A DNA stretch of 64,000 nt from Comamonadaceae bacterium OTU4NAUVB1 (GTDB taxonomy: Bacteria; Pseudomonadota; Gammaproteobacteria; Burkholderiales; Burkholderiaceae_C). Below the pieces are notes generated by a model. It had not been told where the DNA came from. It made no database searches and saw only the letters and a program-made list of their open reading frames with translations. Below are positions 37,293 through 45,897 of the stretch, in pieces. The stretch covers positions 868,001 to 932,000 of the forward strand of contig CP099605.1 of assembly GCA_024372625.1 (NCBI GenBank), read 5' to 3'. How positions within the stretch are numbered: position 1 is the stretch's first letter; the number at the start of each line of letters is the position of its first letter. Both the position numbers and the translations under genes were made by a program.

Positions 37293-40214
37293 TCAGCCCG
37301 TGTTGCGCAGGCCGGCGGCCACCCCGTTGATCGAGATGTGGATGCCGTTCTGCAGCCGCTCGCCACCCTCGCCGGCACGGTAGCGGCGCATCAGTTCGAC
37401 CTGCAGGTGGTGCAGCGGATCGATGTAGGGGAAGCGGTGGTTCACCGAGCGCTGCATGTCGGCGTTGCCTTCCAGGCGCTGCTTCGCGCCCGTGATGAGC
37501 GTGAGCGCGTCCGACGTGCGCCGCCACTCCGCCTCGATCATGCCGAACACCTTCAGGCGCAGCTTGCGGTCGGCGACCAGTTCGGAATAGCGCGAGGCGA
37601 GGGCCAGGTCGCTCTTGGCCAGCACCATGTCCATGTTGGACAGGAGGGTGCGGAAGAACGGCCACTGCGCGTACATGCGCTGCAGCAGCGCCTCGCGTTC
37701 CTTGCGCTGCACGGGCGTGGCCGCGCTCTCCAGGAACTGCGCGATGGCCGAGCCGAAGCCGTACCAGCCCGGCAGCGTGAGGCGGCACTGACCCCAGCTG
37801 AAGCTCCAGGGGACCGCCCGCAGGTCCTCGATGCTGCGGTTGGGGTTGCGCGAGGCCGGGCGCGAGCCGATGTTGAGTTCGGCGATCTCGCGGATCGGCG
37901 TCGCGCCGAAGAAGTAGTCGGCGAAGTTCGGGGTCTCGTAGACCAGCGCGCGGTAGGCGGCCATGCTGGCGGTCGACAGCTCCGCCGCCGCCGCCAGGAA
38001 GGCGGCCGAGGCGGCCTTGCCCGCGGGCAGCAGCGTGGCCTCGAGCGTGGCGGCGACCAGCGTCTCCAGGTTGCGCCGGCCGATCTCGCGGTTGGCGTAC
38101 TTGGAGCCGATCACCTCGCCCTGCTCGGTCAGGCGGATCTGGCCGCGCACCGTGCCCGGGGGCTGGGCCAGGATCGCCTGGTAGCTGGGGCCGCCGCCGC
38201 GCCCGACCGTGCCGCCGCGGCCGTGGAACATGCGCAGGCCGATCGCTGGGCCGGCGTCGGGTCCGGACGCGCCGCCCGCCTTGGCGTCCTTGCCCTTCCT
38301 CGCGCCGGCGCCGGCCGCCGCGGCCGGCGCCGCCGTGGCGTTGAGTTCGTCGAACAGCGCCACCAAGGCCGTGCCGGTGCGGTAGAGCTCCCAGTTGCTG
38401 GTGAAGATGCCTCCGTCCTTGTTGCTGTCGCTGTAGCCGAGCATCACGTCCTGCAGGGCGCCCGAGCGCTGCACCAGCGCCTTGATGCCGGGCAGGGCGT
38501 AGAACTCCCGCATGATCGGCGCGGCGTTGCGCAGGTCCTCGATGGTCTCGAACAGCGGCACCACGATCAGGTCGCACACGCCCGTGGCCGCCAGCGTGCC
38601 ACGCAGGAGGCCCACTTCCTTCTGCAGCACCAGCACCTCCAGCAGGTCGCTCACGCTTTCCGTGTGGCTGATGATGTAGTGGCGGATGGCGGCGTCGCCG
38701 TAGCGCGCGCGCGACGCGCGGGCGGCCGCGAAGATGGCGATCTCGCTGTGCGTGAGCGGCGCGTAGTCGGCATCGGGCACGCGCAGGGGGCGTGCCTCGC
38801 CCAGGAGCCGCAGCAGCAGGGTGCGCTTGGCGTCCTCGGCCAGCGCGCCGTAGTCGGGCTCGATCTGCGCCTGTGCCAGCAGGTCGGCGACCACCGCCTC
38901 GTGCTTGTCGGAACTCTGGCGCAGGTCGACCGTGGCCAGGTGGAACCCGAAGACTTCGACGGCGCGGATCAGCGGGCCGAGGCGGTGCGCGATCAGCGCC
39001 GCACCGTGCTTGTCGGTGAGCGATTCGGCGATGGTGCGCAGGTCGCTCAGGAACGCCTCGGCGCTCGGGTAGGGGTTCTGCGGCGCGATGGCGTGGCGCG
39101 CCGCCTGGCCGCCGGTCAGGTCGCGCAGCGTCGCGGCCAGGCGCGCGTACATGCCGGTGAGCGCGCGCCGGTACGGCTCGTCGACGCGATGCTCGCTGTG
39201 GTCGGGTGAGCCCTCGGCCAGGGCCTGCATCTCCACCGACACGTCCACCAGCGTGGCCGACAGCGACAGTTCGCCGCCCAGGTAGTGGACCTCGGTGAGG
39301 TAGTGGCGCAGGGCCAGTTCGCACTGGCGGCGCAGGGCGTAGTCCAGCGTGTCGGCCGTCACGTTGGGATTGCCGTCGCGGTCGCCGCCGATCCACTGGC
39401 CCATGCGCAGGAACGGCGCGATGTCCTTGTGGCCCAGCGCGCGCTCGAGTTCGGCGTAGACGCGCGGGATCTCGCGCAGGAAGGTGGCCTCGTAATAGCT
39501 CAGCGCGTTCTCCACCTCGTCGATCACCGTGAGCTTGGAGAAGCGCAGCAGCCGCGTCTGCCACAGCTGCGTCACGCGGATGCGGATCTGGTCCTCGTTG
39601 TCGGCGTAGTCGCGCGGGGTGAGGGCGTCCTTGGCGCCGGCGAAGGCACGCTGGCGCCAGCCGATCTCGTCGCGCGCGGTCAGGAGCTGCGCGATGGCGC
39701 GCTCGGCGTCCAGAATGCTCTTGCGCTGCACCTCGGTCGGATGCGCGGTCAGCACCGGGGAGACATAGCTGCGCGCGAGCGACTCGACCACCGCCTCGGG
39801 CGCGATGCCGGCCTTGCGGATGCGCGCGAGCGCGGCGCCCAGGCTGCCGTCCTCGGTGGCGCCGGCGCGGTCGGCTTCGGTGGCGCGGCGGATCTGGTGA
39901 CGGTCCTCGGCCAGGTTGGCCAGGTGACTGAAATAGGTGAAGGCGCGGATCACGCGCACGGTCTCGGCCGCGCTCAGGCCCTTGAGCAGGTTCTTCAGCG
40001 CCCGGTCGGCCGCCTGGTCGGCATCGCGGCGGAACGCCACCGACAGCGTGCGCACCTTCTCGACCAGCGCGTAGGTGGCCTCGCCTTCCTGCTCGCGGAT
40101 CACGTCGCCCAGGATGCGTCCGAGCAGGCGGATGTCGTCGATGAGCGGTTCGTCGTCGCCGCGCACGGGCTTGTTCTGAGCGGGGGAAGCCTGGGCCTTC
40201 TTGCCTGTCGTCAT
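37293..40214 (-). CDS. ppc: Phosphoenolpyruvate carboxylase
   Basis: 973 residues, somewhat longer than the roughly 880-residue E. coli enzyme. It carboxylates PEP to oxaloacetate to refill the TCA cycle. Catalytic signature 1 contains [12 protein letters not shown]. Signature 2 lies in [35 protein letters not shown] and the C-terminal NTG end are also canonical. An Ala/Gly/Lys-rich insert ([18 protein letters not shown] and onward) sits just before signature 2 and explains part of the extra length. The ATG at [11 protein letters not shown] has AAGGAG 9 bases upstream. It is divergent from hemC with about 100 bases between them. Confidence 0.97.
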   Translation of the reverse strand: MTTGKKAQASPAQNKPVRGDDEPLIDDIRLLGRILGDVIREQEGEATYALVEKVRTLSVAFRRDADQAADRALKNLLKGLSAAETVRVIRAFTYFSHLANLAEDRHQIRRATEADRAGATEDGSLGAALARIRKAGIAPEAVVESLARSYVSPVLTAHPTEVQRKSILDAERAIAQLLTARDEIGWRQRAFAGAKDALTPRDYADNEDQIRIRVTQLWQTRLLRFSKLTVIDEVENALSYYEATFLREIPRVYAELERALGHKDIAPFLRMGQWIGGDRDGNPNVTADTLDYALRRQCELALRHYLTEVHYLGGELSLSATLVDVSVEMQALAEGSPDHSEHRVDEPYRRALTGMYARLAATLRDLTGGQAARHAIAPQNPYPSAEAFLSDLRTIAESLTDKHGAALIAHRLGPLIRAVEVFGFHLATVDLRQSSDKHEAVVADLLAQAQIEPDYGALAEDAKRTLLLRLLGEARPLRVPDADYAPLTHSEIAIFAAARASRARYGDAAIRHYIISHTESVSDLLEVLVLQKEVGLLRGTLAATGVCDLIVVPLFETIEDLRNAAPIMREFYALPGIKALVQRSGALQDVMLGYSDSNKDGGIFTSNWELYRTGTALVALFDELNATAAPAAAAGAGARKGKDAKAGGASGPDAGPAIGLRMFHGRGGTVGRGGGPSYQAILAQPPGTVRGQIRLTEQGEVIGSKYANREIGRRNLETLVAATLEATLLPAGKAASAAFLAAAAELSTASMAAYRALVYETPNFADYFFGATPIREIAELNIGSRPASRNPNRSIEDLRAVPWSFSWGQCRLTLPGWYGFGSAIAQFLESAATPVQRKEREALLQRMYAQWPFFRTLLSNMDMVLAKSDLALASRYSELVADRKLRLKVFGMIEAEWRRTSDALTLITGAKQRLEGNADMQRSVNHRFPYIDPLHHLQVELMRRYRAGEGGERLQNGIHISINGVAAGLRNTG

Positions 40215-40313
40215 TCGCGTTTTCTCCTTGTTTCGAGGGCGTCGCGCCGACAGCGTTGCTGCGGCGCAACATGCTAGCATTCCGGGGTTCTTGTGCAATC
40301 AGTGGGAATCGTC

Positions 40314-41270
40314 GTGAGCAACATCGTGATCGCCACCCGGGAAAGCCGGCTGGCCCTGTGGCAGGCCGAACACGTGCGTGCCTTGCTGCAAGAACGGGGC
40401 CACACGGTCGAACTGCTGGGCATGACCACGCGGGGCGACCAGATCCTCGACCGCACGCTCAGCAAGGTCGGCGGAAAGGGCCTGTTCGTCAAGGAACTCG
40501 AGACCGCGCTGGAGGAGGGACGCGCCGACATCGCCGTCCATTCGCTCAAGGACGTGCCGATGGAACTGCCGGCGGGTTTCACGCTGGCCTGCGTGCTGTC
40601 GCGCGAGGACCCGCGCGATGCCTTCGTCTCCCCGCGCCACGCTTCGGTCGAGGACCTGCCCCGGGGCGCGGTCGTCGGCACCTCCAGCCTGCGCCGCGTC
40701 GTGCTGCTGCGCGCGCTGCGCCCGGACCTGCGCATCGAGCCTTTGCGCGGCAACCTCGACACGCGCCTGCGCAAGCTCGACGAGGGCCACTACGACGCCG
40801 TCGTGCTGGCCGCCGCCGGCCTCAAGCGACTGGGCCTGGAACACCGCATCCGCCTGGCCTTCGAACCCGAGACCATGCTGCCGTCGGCCGGACAGGGCGC
40901 GCTCGGCATCGAGGTGCGTACCGGGCGCGCCGACCTGATCGCGCTGCTCGCGCCGCTCGCCCACCGTCGCGACTGGCTCGCCACCACGGCCGAACGCGCC
41001 GTCAGCCGCACGATGGGCGGCAGCTGCTCGATGCCGCTGGCCGCGCACGCGCGCTGGCAGGCCGACGGCACGCTGGGCATCGAGGCCGTCTGGGGCGACG
41101 CGGAGGGCGACGCTCCCCTGGTGCACGCCACGGCCAGCACGCGGGACGTGGACGGGGAAGGGGCCGCCACGGCGACCGACGGCGAGACCGCCGCGACCGG
41201 GGACTTCGCCCGCGCCCGGGCGCTGGGCGAGTCGGCGGCCGGCCTGCTGCGCGCGGCCGGCGCCCGCTGA
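40314..41270 (+). CDS. hemC: Porphobilinogen deaminase (hydroxymethylbilane synthase), GTG start
   Basis: 318 residues. Polymerises four porphobilinogens to hydroxymethylbilane in haem/sirohaem synthesis. Conserved N-terminus [20 protein letters not shown]; catalytic Asp80 in [11 protein letters not shown]; Arg-rich substrate site [14 protein letters not shown]; dipyrromethane cofactor cysteine C238 in [13 protein letters not shown]. Three in-frame GTGs exist (40293, 40302, 40314). I choose the last because it gives the family N-terminus and has GGGAA 5 bases upstream. It leads a hemC-hemD-hemX-hemY run. Confidence 0.95.
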   Translation: MSNIVIATRESRLALWQAEHVRALLQERGHTVELLGMTTRGDQILDRTLSKVGGKGLFVKELETALEEGRADIAVHSLKDVPMELPAGFTLACVLSREDPRDAFVSPRHASVEDLPRGAVVGTSSLRRVVLLRALRPDLRIEPLRGNLDTRLRKLDEGHYDAVVLAAAGLKRLGLEHRIRLAFEPETMLPSAGQGALGIEVRTGRADLIALLAPLAHRRDWLATTAERAVSRTMGGSCSMPLAAHARWQADGTLGIEAVWGDAEGDAPLVHATASTRDVDGEGAATATDGETAATGDFARARALGESAAGLLRAAGAR

Positions 41271-41297
41271 GCCGCGGTCGCCGCGCCGTCCTAGCGC

Positions 41298-42080
41298 ATG
41301 CGTCAGAGCGTGATCGTCACCCGCCCGGCGCGCGAGGCCCGGCGCTGGATCGACGGCCTGCGCGCCGCCGGATTCGACGTCCACGCGCTGCCCCTGATCG
41401 CCATCGCGCCGGTCGACGACGCCGTCGCGGGCGCGGCGCTGGTCCGGGCCCGGCACGACGTGGCGCGGTGCCACGCGGCGATGTTCGTCAGCGCGGCGGC
41501 CGTCGAGCATTTCTTCGCCCCGGTCCCGGTCGGCGTGTCGCCGGCGCCGCCGCATCGCTGCTGGGCCACCGGCCCCGGCACCGTGCTCGCCCTGCGCCGC
41601 GCCGGCGTGTCCGAGGCGCGGATCGATGCGCCGTCGGGCGCGGCGGCCTCCTTCGATTCCGAGACCCTGTGGGGCCTCGTGCGCGCGCAGGTCGCCACCG
41701 GCACCCGCGTGCTGATCGTGCGCGGCGGCGACGCAGGGGCGCGGCCCACCGGGCGCGACTGGCTCGCGCGCGCGATCGAGGCCGCGGGCGGCGTGGTCGA
41801 CACCGTGGTCGCCTACCGGCGGCTCGAACCGGCGCTCGACGCCCCGGCGCGCGCGCTGGCAACGGCGGCGGCCGAGGACGGGTCGGTCTGGGTCTTCAGC
41901 AGCTCCGAGGCCGTCGCCCACCTGTGCCGTGCGCTGCCGCAAGCGCACTGGCGTCACGGGCGCGCCGTGGCCACGCACGCGCGCATCGCGCAGGCGGCGC
42001 GGGAGGCCGGTTTCGGCCGCGTGGCGCTGGCTTCGCCGCGCCTGGACGATCTGGTCGCGTCGATAGAATCGTTCAGATGA
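41298..42080 (+). CDS. hemD: Uroporphyrinogen-III synthase
   Basis: 260 residues. Closes hydroxymethylbilane with D-ring inversion. The family is poorly conserved, but the start QSVIVTRPAREARRWIDGLR, the mid-block FVSAAAVEHFF, VLIVRGGDAGARPTGRDWLA and the C-terminal WVFSSSEAVAHLCRALP fit HemD. Position directly after hemC (27-base gap) and before hemX/hemY confirms it. The stop overlaps the hemX ATG (ATGA). Confidence 0.93.
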   Translation: MRQSVIVTRPAREARRWIDGLRAAGFDVHALPLIAIAPVDDAVAGAALVRARHDVARCHAAMFVSAAAVEHFFAPVPVGVSPAPPHRCWATGPGTVLALRRAGVSEARIDAPSGAAASFDSETLWGLVRAQVATGTRVLIVRGGDAGARPTGRDWLARAIEAAGGVVDTVVAYRRLEPALDAPARALATAAAEDGSVWVFSSSEAVAHLCRALPQAHWRHGRAVATHARIAQAAREAGFGRVALASPRLDDLVASIESFR

Positions 42081-43150
42081 GTCCCGCTTCGCCGCTTCCC
42101 GATCGCACCGTCGCGGACGTGGCGGCCAGGACGACGCTGCCGTCACCGCCCACGGCCGGCGGCGCGGCGCTCGCGCGACTCGTGCTGGTCGCCGTGAGCC
42201 TGCTCGCGCTGGTGGCCCTGGTGATCGGCCTGATGCTCTGGCAGAAGGTCTCGGGCATGCAGGAGCAGCTCGCGCGCCAGAGTGCCGACGCCCTGGCGCA
42301 GTCGCTCGAAGCCCGCACCCTGGCGCGCCAGGCCCAGGACACCGTGCGCGACACGGCCGCGCGCCTGTCGCTCGCCGAAGGCCGCGTCGCCGAGGTCGCG
42401 TTGCAGCGCGCGCAACTGGAGGAGCTGCTGCAGAGCCTGTCGCGCTCCCGCGACGAGAACCTGATGGTCGATGTCGAATCCACGCTGCGTCTGGCGTTGC
42501 AGCAGGCGCAGGTCACGGGCAACACCGGGGCGTTGCTGGCCGCGTTGCGCACGGTCGACCAGCGCATCGCGCGTGCCGCCCAGCCGCGCCTCGCGCCGCT
42601 GCAGCGCGCCCTGCAGCGCGACGCCGACCGCCTGCGCGCGAGCGCCAGCGGCGACGGCAGCGAGGCCATGGCGCGCCTGGACGAGTTGCTGCGCGGCATC
42701 GACGACCTGCCCACCGTCAACGCGCTGCCCGCGCGCAGCGGTGGCGCCACCGATGCCTGGCAGATCGAGCCCATCCCCGACGACGCGCCGATGTGGCAGC
42801 GCATCCTGGCGTCGGTGCGCAACGAGGCGCGCTCGCTGGTGCGGGTCGGGCGCATCGACCGGCCCGAGAGCGTGCTGCTGTCGCCCGACCAGGCCTTCTT
42901 CCTGCGCGAGAACCTCAAGCTCAAGCTGCTGGGCGTGCGGTTGTCGCTGATGTCGCGCCAGGTCGAGCCCGCGCGCAGCGAACTGGCGGCCGTGACGGCC
43001 TCGCTCAACCGCTATTTCGATCCGTCCTCGCGCCGCGTGCAGGTCGCGGCCACGCAACTCCAGCAGCTTCAGCTGCAGGTCCGCGCGGTCGAGCCGCCGC
43101 GCCTGGACGACACGTTCGCCGCCCTGTCGACGGCCATGGCCGGACGCTGA
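42077..43150 (+). CDS. hemX: HemX-like membrane protein (uroporphyrinogen-III C-methyltransferase-like annotation)
   Basis: 357 residues. One N-terminal membrane helix (LVLVAVSLLALVALVIGLML, about 36-55) is followed by a long coiled-coil region (QEQLARQSADALAQSLEA and onward) and a helical periplasmic domain with FFLRENLKLKLLGVRLSLMS, a HemX hallmark. Despite the common annotation there is no SAM-methyltransferase fold here. It lies between hemD and hemY with overlapping start/stop codons on both sides. Probably a membrane organiser of the haem pathway; the biochemical role is not established. Confidence 0.9.
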   Translation: MSPASPLPDRTVADVAARTTLPSPPTAGGAALARLVLVAVSLLALVALVIGLMLWQKVSGMQEQLARQSADALAQSLEARTLARQAQDTVRDTAARLSLAEGRVAEVALQRAQLEELLQSLSRSRDENLMVDVESTLRLALQQAQVTGNTGALLAALRTVDQRIARAAQPRLAPLQRALQRDADRLRASASGDGSEAMARLDELLRGIDDLPTVNALPARSGGATDAWQIEPIPDDAPMWQRILASVRNEARSLVRVGRIDRPESVLLSPDQAFFLRENLKLKLLGVRLSLMSRQVEPARSELAAVTASLNRYFDPSSRRVQVAATQLQQLQLQVRAVEPPRLDDTFAALSTAMAGR

Positions 43151-44445
43151 TGCGCGCGGCACTCTGGTTCCTGGCGCTGTTCGGCACCGCCGCGGCGGTG
43201 GCGCTGTTCACGGGCGACAACCAGGGCACGGTCACGGTGTTCTGGCCGTCGTGGCGCATCGACCTCTCGCTCAACCTGGTGCTGCTGATCGTCGCCGGCG
43301 CGTTCGTCCTGCTGCACGTGGCGCTGCGCGCGCTGTCGGCGCTGTTCTCGCTGCCGCGCGAGGCCCGCCAGTGGCGCATCCAGCAGAAGGAGCGGGCGCT
43401 CCACGCGGCGCTGCTCGATGCGCTGGTGCAGCTGCTGGCCGGACGCTTCTCCCGCTCGCGCAAGGCGGCGCTGGCCGCGCTGGCCCAGGAAGGCACGCTC
43501 GCGGCGCTGGGCGCGGCGCTGCCCCAGGCGCGGCAGATCCGCACCATCGCCCATCTGCTGGCCGCCGAGGGCGCGCAGGCGCTGCAGGACCGGCCGGCGC
43601 GCGACCTGCACCTGCTGCAGGCGCTTGGCCAGAACGAGTGGAAGAGCGGCGCGCCGGGATCGGAACTGCGCGAAGGCGTGCAGCTGCGCTCCGCCCGCTG
43701 GGCGCTGGAGGAGGGCGATGCCGCCGCCGCGCTCGCGCGCCTGGAGGAACTGCCGCAGGGCGCCCAGCGCCGCACGCTGTCGCTGCGCCTGCGCCTGAAA
43801 GCCGCGCGGCAGGACCGCCGCACGTCCGAGGCGCTGCAGACCGCGCGGCTCCTGGCCAAGCACCGGGCGTTTTCCGAGGCCGCCGCGCGCAGCATCGTGC
43901 GCGGGCTCGCGGCCGAACTGCTCTCGGGCGCGCGCGATCCGGCGCAGCTGGTGCGGGCCTGGGATTCGCTCGAAGCCACCGAGCGGGCGATGCCCGACGT
44001 GGCCATCCAGGCGGCGCACTGCATGACCGTGCTCGGCGGCGACCTGGCCCTGGCACGCGCCTGGCTGCTGCCCGTGTGGGAGGAGGTGGTGCGGCCGCCC
44101 GTGGCCGGCGACGCGTCCCCGGGCGGTCCGCTGCTCGCGCGGCTGGTGCGCACGCTGGAAGCCGGGCTGGATTCGGTCGATCCGGACTGGCTCGCACGCA
44201 TCGAGGCCGCGCACCGCGACAACCCGCGCGAGCCGATGCTGCAGTACCTGGCGGGCATCGCCTGCCTGAAGCGCGAACTCTGGGGCAAGGCGCAGCAACT
44301 GCTCACCCAGGCCGCACGCGGACTGCGCGATCCACGGCTGCTGCGCCATGCCTGGCAGGCCCTGGCCCGCCTGGCCGAGACCCGGGGCGACGAACGGCAG
44401 GCGGCCGAGGCCTGGAAGCAGGCCGCACAGGTGGATGGACATTGA
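43150..44445 (+). CDS. hemY: HemY-like tetratricopeptide membrane protein
   Basis: 431 residues. Two N-terminal membrane helices (LWFLALFGTAAAVALFTG and LNLVLLIVAGAFVLLHVAL) are followed by TPR-like helical repeats such as LQYLAGIACLKRELWGKAQQ. The N-terminal block DNQGTVTVFWPSWRIDLSLN is typical of proteobacterial HemY, which is unrelated to the Bacillus protoporphyrinogen oxidase of the same name. The start overlaps the hemX stop (TGATG). It is the last gene of the haem run. The 260 bases that follow are AT-richer and structured. Confidence 0.9.
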   Translation: MRAALWFLALFGTAAAVALFTGDNQGTVTVFWPSWRIDLSLNLVLLIVAGAFVLLHVALRALSALFSLPREARQWRIQQKERALHAALLDALVQLLAGRFSRSRKAALAALAQEGTLAALGAALPQARQIRTIAHLLAAEGAQALQDRPARDLHLLQALGQNEWKSGAPGSELREGVQLRSARWALEEGDAAAALARLEELPQGAQRRTLSLRLRLKAARQDRRTSEALQTARLLAKHRAFSEAAARSIVRGLAAELLSGARDPAQLVRAWDSLEATERAMPDVAIQAAHCMTVLGGDLALARAWLLPVWEEVVRPPVAGDASPGGPLLARLVRTLEAGLDSVDPDWLARIEAAHRDNPREPMLQYLAGIACLKRELWGKAQQLLTQAARGLRDPRLLRHAWQALARLAETRGDERQAAEAWKQAAQVDGH

Positions 44446-44508
44446 CGCCCATCCAGGCATGATGCGCCCTGCGCACGAAAGTACACTTAAGACTTAGCTA
44501 GCGCAGTG

Positions 44509-44561
44509 ACCCCTCACTTTGGAGGGGTCGACTATCAGAGAACACCTACAGGGTTTTCTCT
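44509..44561 (+). other. Two successive predicted hairpins between hemY and wza
   Basis: First: ACCCCTC (44509-44515) pairs perfectly with GAGGGGT (44522-44528) around a 6-base loop. Second: AGAGAA plus ACC (44537-44546) pairs with GGT plus TTCTCT (44552-44561), with one mismatch. Neither ends in a clean T run. They could be a hemY terminator or part of the wza leader. Confidence 0.5.
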
Positions 44562-44593
44562 TCGATTCCCTTGTTTCCAACCGTTTTGTTGCA

Positions 44594-44655
44594 TACCTCA
44601 CGCTTATCGCCCGGCGTCCAAGAAACATTTGGACTTAAATAAGCGACGTGAGGTA
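44594..44655 (+). promoter_or_regulatory. Large nested inverted repeat upstream of wza
   Basis: Outer arms TACCTCACG-CTTAT (44594-44607) and ATAAG-cga-CGTGAGGTA (44639-44655) are complementary apart from a 3-base bulge. Inside them GTCCAA (44616-44621) pairs with TTGGAC (44629-44634) around a 7-base loop. The element ends 50 bases before the wza TTG. It could be a leader RNA hairpin or a protein-binding palindrome. No JUMPstart/ops sequence is present. Confidence 0.55.
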
Positions 44656-44705
44656 CATTCGTAACTGTTTCCAAAAGTATTCATTTTGCTATTGCGGAGT
44701 CCGAA

Positions 44706-45857
44706 TTGAAAAGTTTCTCACTACATGCTGCTCTGCTGCTTTCGGCCGTGGTCGCATTGCAGGGATGTGCGCCGTTGGCACCGGGCTACCGTTCTGCCAG
44801 CAACGACGCGGCCTCCGCCGTGTCCCCGTCGGGCTTCGCGTCCCCGGGTGTGGATGCACCGCCTCCCGGCGCGCTGACGGAGATCACCCCCCAACTGATC
44901 CAGGCCCAGCGTGACGCCACGCCGCGCCAGATCTCGCCCGAGGCGCTGGCCCTGGTCGGCGAGCCCGAGCCCTACCGGATCGGCCCCGGCGACGTGATCG
45001 GCATCACGGTCTACGACCATCCCGAAATCGTCTTCAGCGGCGTGCCCGCGACCACGGTGGCGGACCCGGGCAGCGTGTCGCCGGCACCCGGCTTCATCGT
45101 CTCCAACACCGGCCAGCTCACGTTCCCCTATGCCGGCCCGCTGCAGGCGGCCGGCATGACGTCGCAGGACCTGGAGAACACCCTCGTGCAGCGCCTCTCG
45201 CGCGTCTTCAAGAACCCCCAGCTCAGCGTGCGCGTGACCGCGTTCCGCAGCAAGCGCGCCTACATCGAAGGCGAAGTGCGGCTGCCCGGCCTGCTGGTGT
45301 TCACCGACATCCCGATGACCCTGGCCGAAGCGCTCAACCGCGCCGGCGGCATCACCCCGACGGGCGACCGCTCCTTCGTCACGCTCACGCGCGGCGGCAA
45401 GACCACGACGCTCGACCTGTTCGCGCTCACCAACGCCGGCCTCGACCCGACGCGCATCCCGCTCAAGAGCGGCGACCTCGTCATGGTGCGCGGCCGCGAC
45501 GAGCGCAAGGTCTCGGTCATGGGCGAGGTGAACGTCCAGGCCCCGATCCTGATGCGCAACGGCAACCTGAGCCTGAACGAAGCGCTCAACGAGGCCGGCG
45601 GCGTCAACCTGAACCTGGCCAACCCGCGCCAGATCTACGTGATCCGCAACGAGCCCACCGGCGGCCAGGCGATCTTCCACCTCGATGCGCGCACGCCGAC
45701 GGCGCTCGCGCTGGCCGACGGGTTCGCCCTGCGGGCGCGGGACGTCGTGTACGTCGATCCGGTCCCGCTGGTCCAGTGGAACCGCGTGATCAGCCTGATC
45801 CTGCCGTCCACCGCCACGCTGAACTCCGTGCGTGACATCTCCAGGACCAACCGCTGA
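44706..45857 (+). CDS. wza: Polysaccharide export outer-membrane lipoprotein (Wza family), TTG start
   Basis: 383 residues. The lipoprotein signal ends at the lipobox LQGC, with the lipidated Cys near residue 21. The Poly_export domain begins at YRIGPGDVIGITVYDHPE, followed by two SLBB-type soluble domains (AYIEGEVRLPGLLVFTDIPM; KVSVMGEVNVQAPILMRN) and a C-terminal amphipathic segment suited to the outer-membrane barrel. It forms the exit channel for exopolysaccharide. It starts with TTG preceded by GCGGAG; no ATG or GTG lies before the signal sequence. It is followed 40 bases later by the tyrosine kinase gene. Confidence 0.93.
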   Translation: MKSFSLHAALLLSAVVALQGCAPLAPGYRSASNDAASAVSPSGFASPGVDAPPPGALTEITPQLIQAQRDATPRQISPEALALVGEPEPYRIGPGDVIGITVYDHPEIVFSGVPATTVADPGSVSPAPGFIVSNTGQLTFPYAGPLQAAGMTSQDLENTLVQRLSRVFKNPQLSVRVTAFRSKRAYIEGEVRLPGLLVFTDIPMTLAEALNRAGGITPTGDRSFVTLTRGGKTTTLDLFALTNAGLDPTRIPLKSGDLVMVRGRDERKVSVMGEVNVQAPILMRNGNLSLNEALNEAGGVNLNLANPRQIYVIRNEPTGGQAIFHLDARTPTALALADGFALRARDVVYVDPVPLVQWNRVISLILPSTATLNSVRDISRTNR

Positions 45858-45897
45858 GCACCCCTTCGGTCCTCCTCCTCCAAAGACCCATCAGCCG

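Noticed and set aside
42077..43150. SAM-dependent uroporphyrinogen methyltransferase activity for the hemX product
   Set aside because: It has a membrane helix plus coiled coil and lacks the methylase fold. The label comes from an old fused-gene annotation.
44446..44705. JUMPstart/ops element for RfaH upstream of wza
   Set aside because: I looked for GGCGGTAGC-type sequence in the leader and found none.
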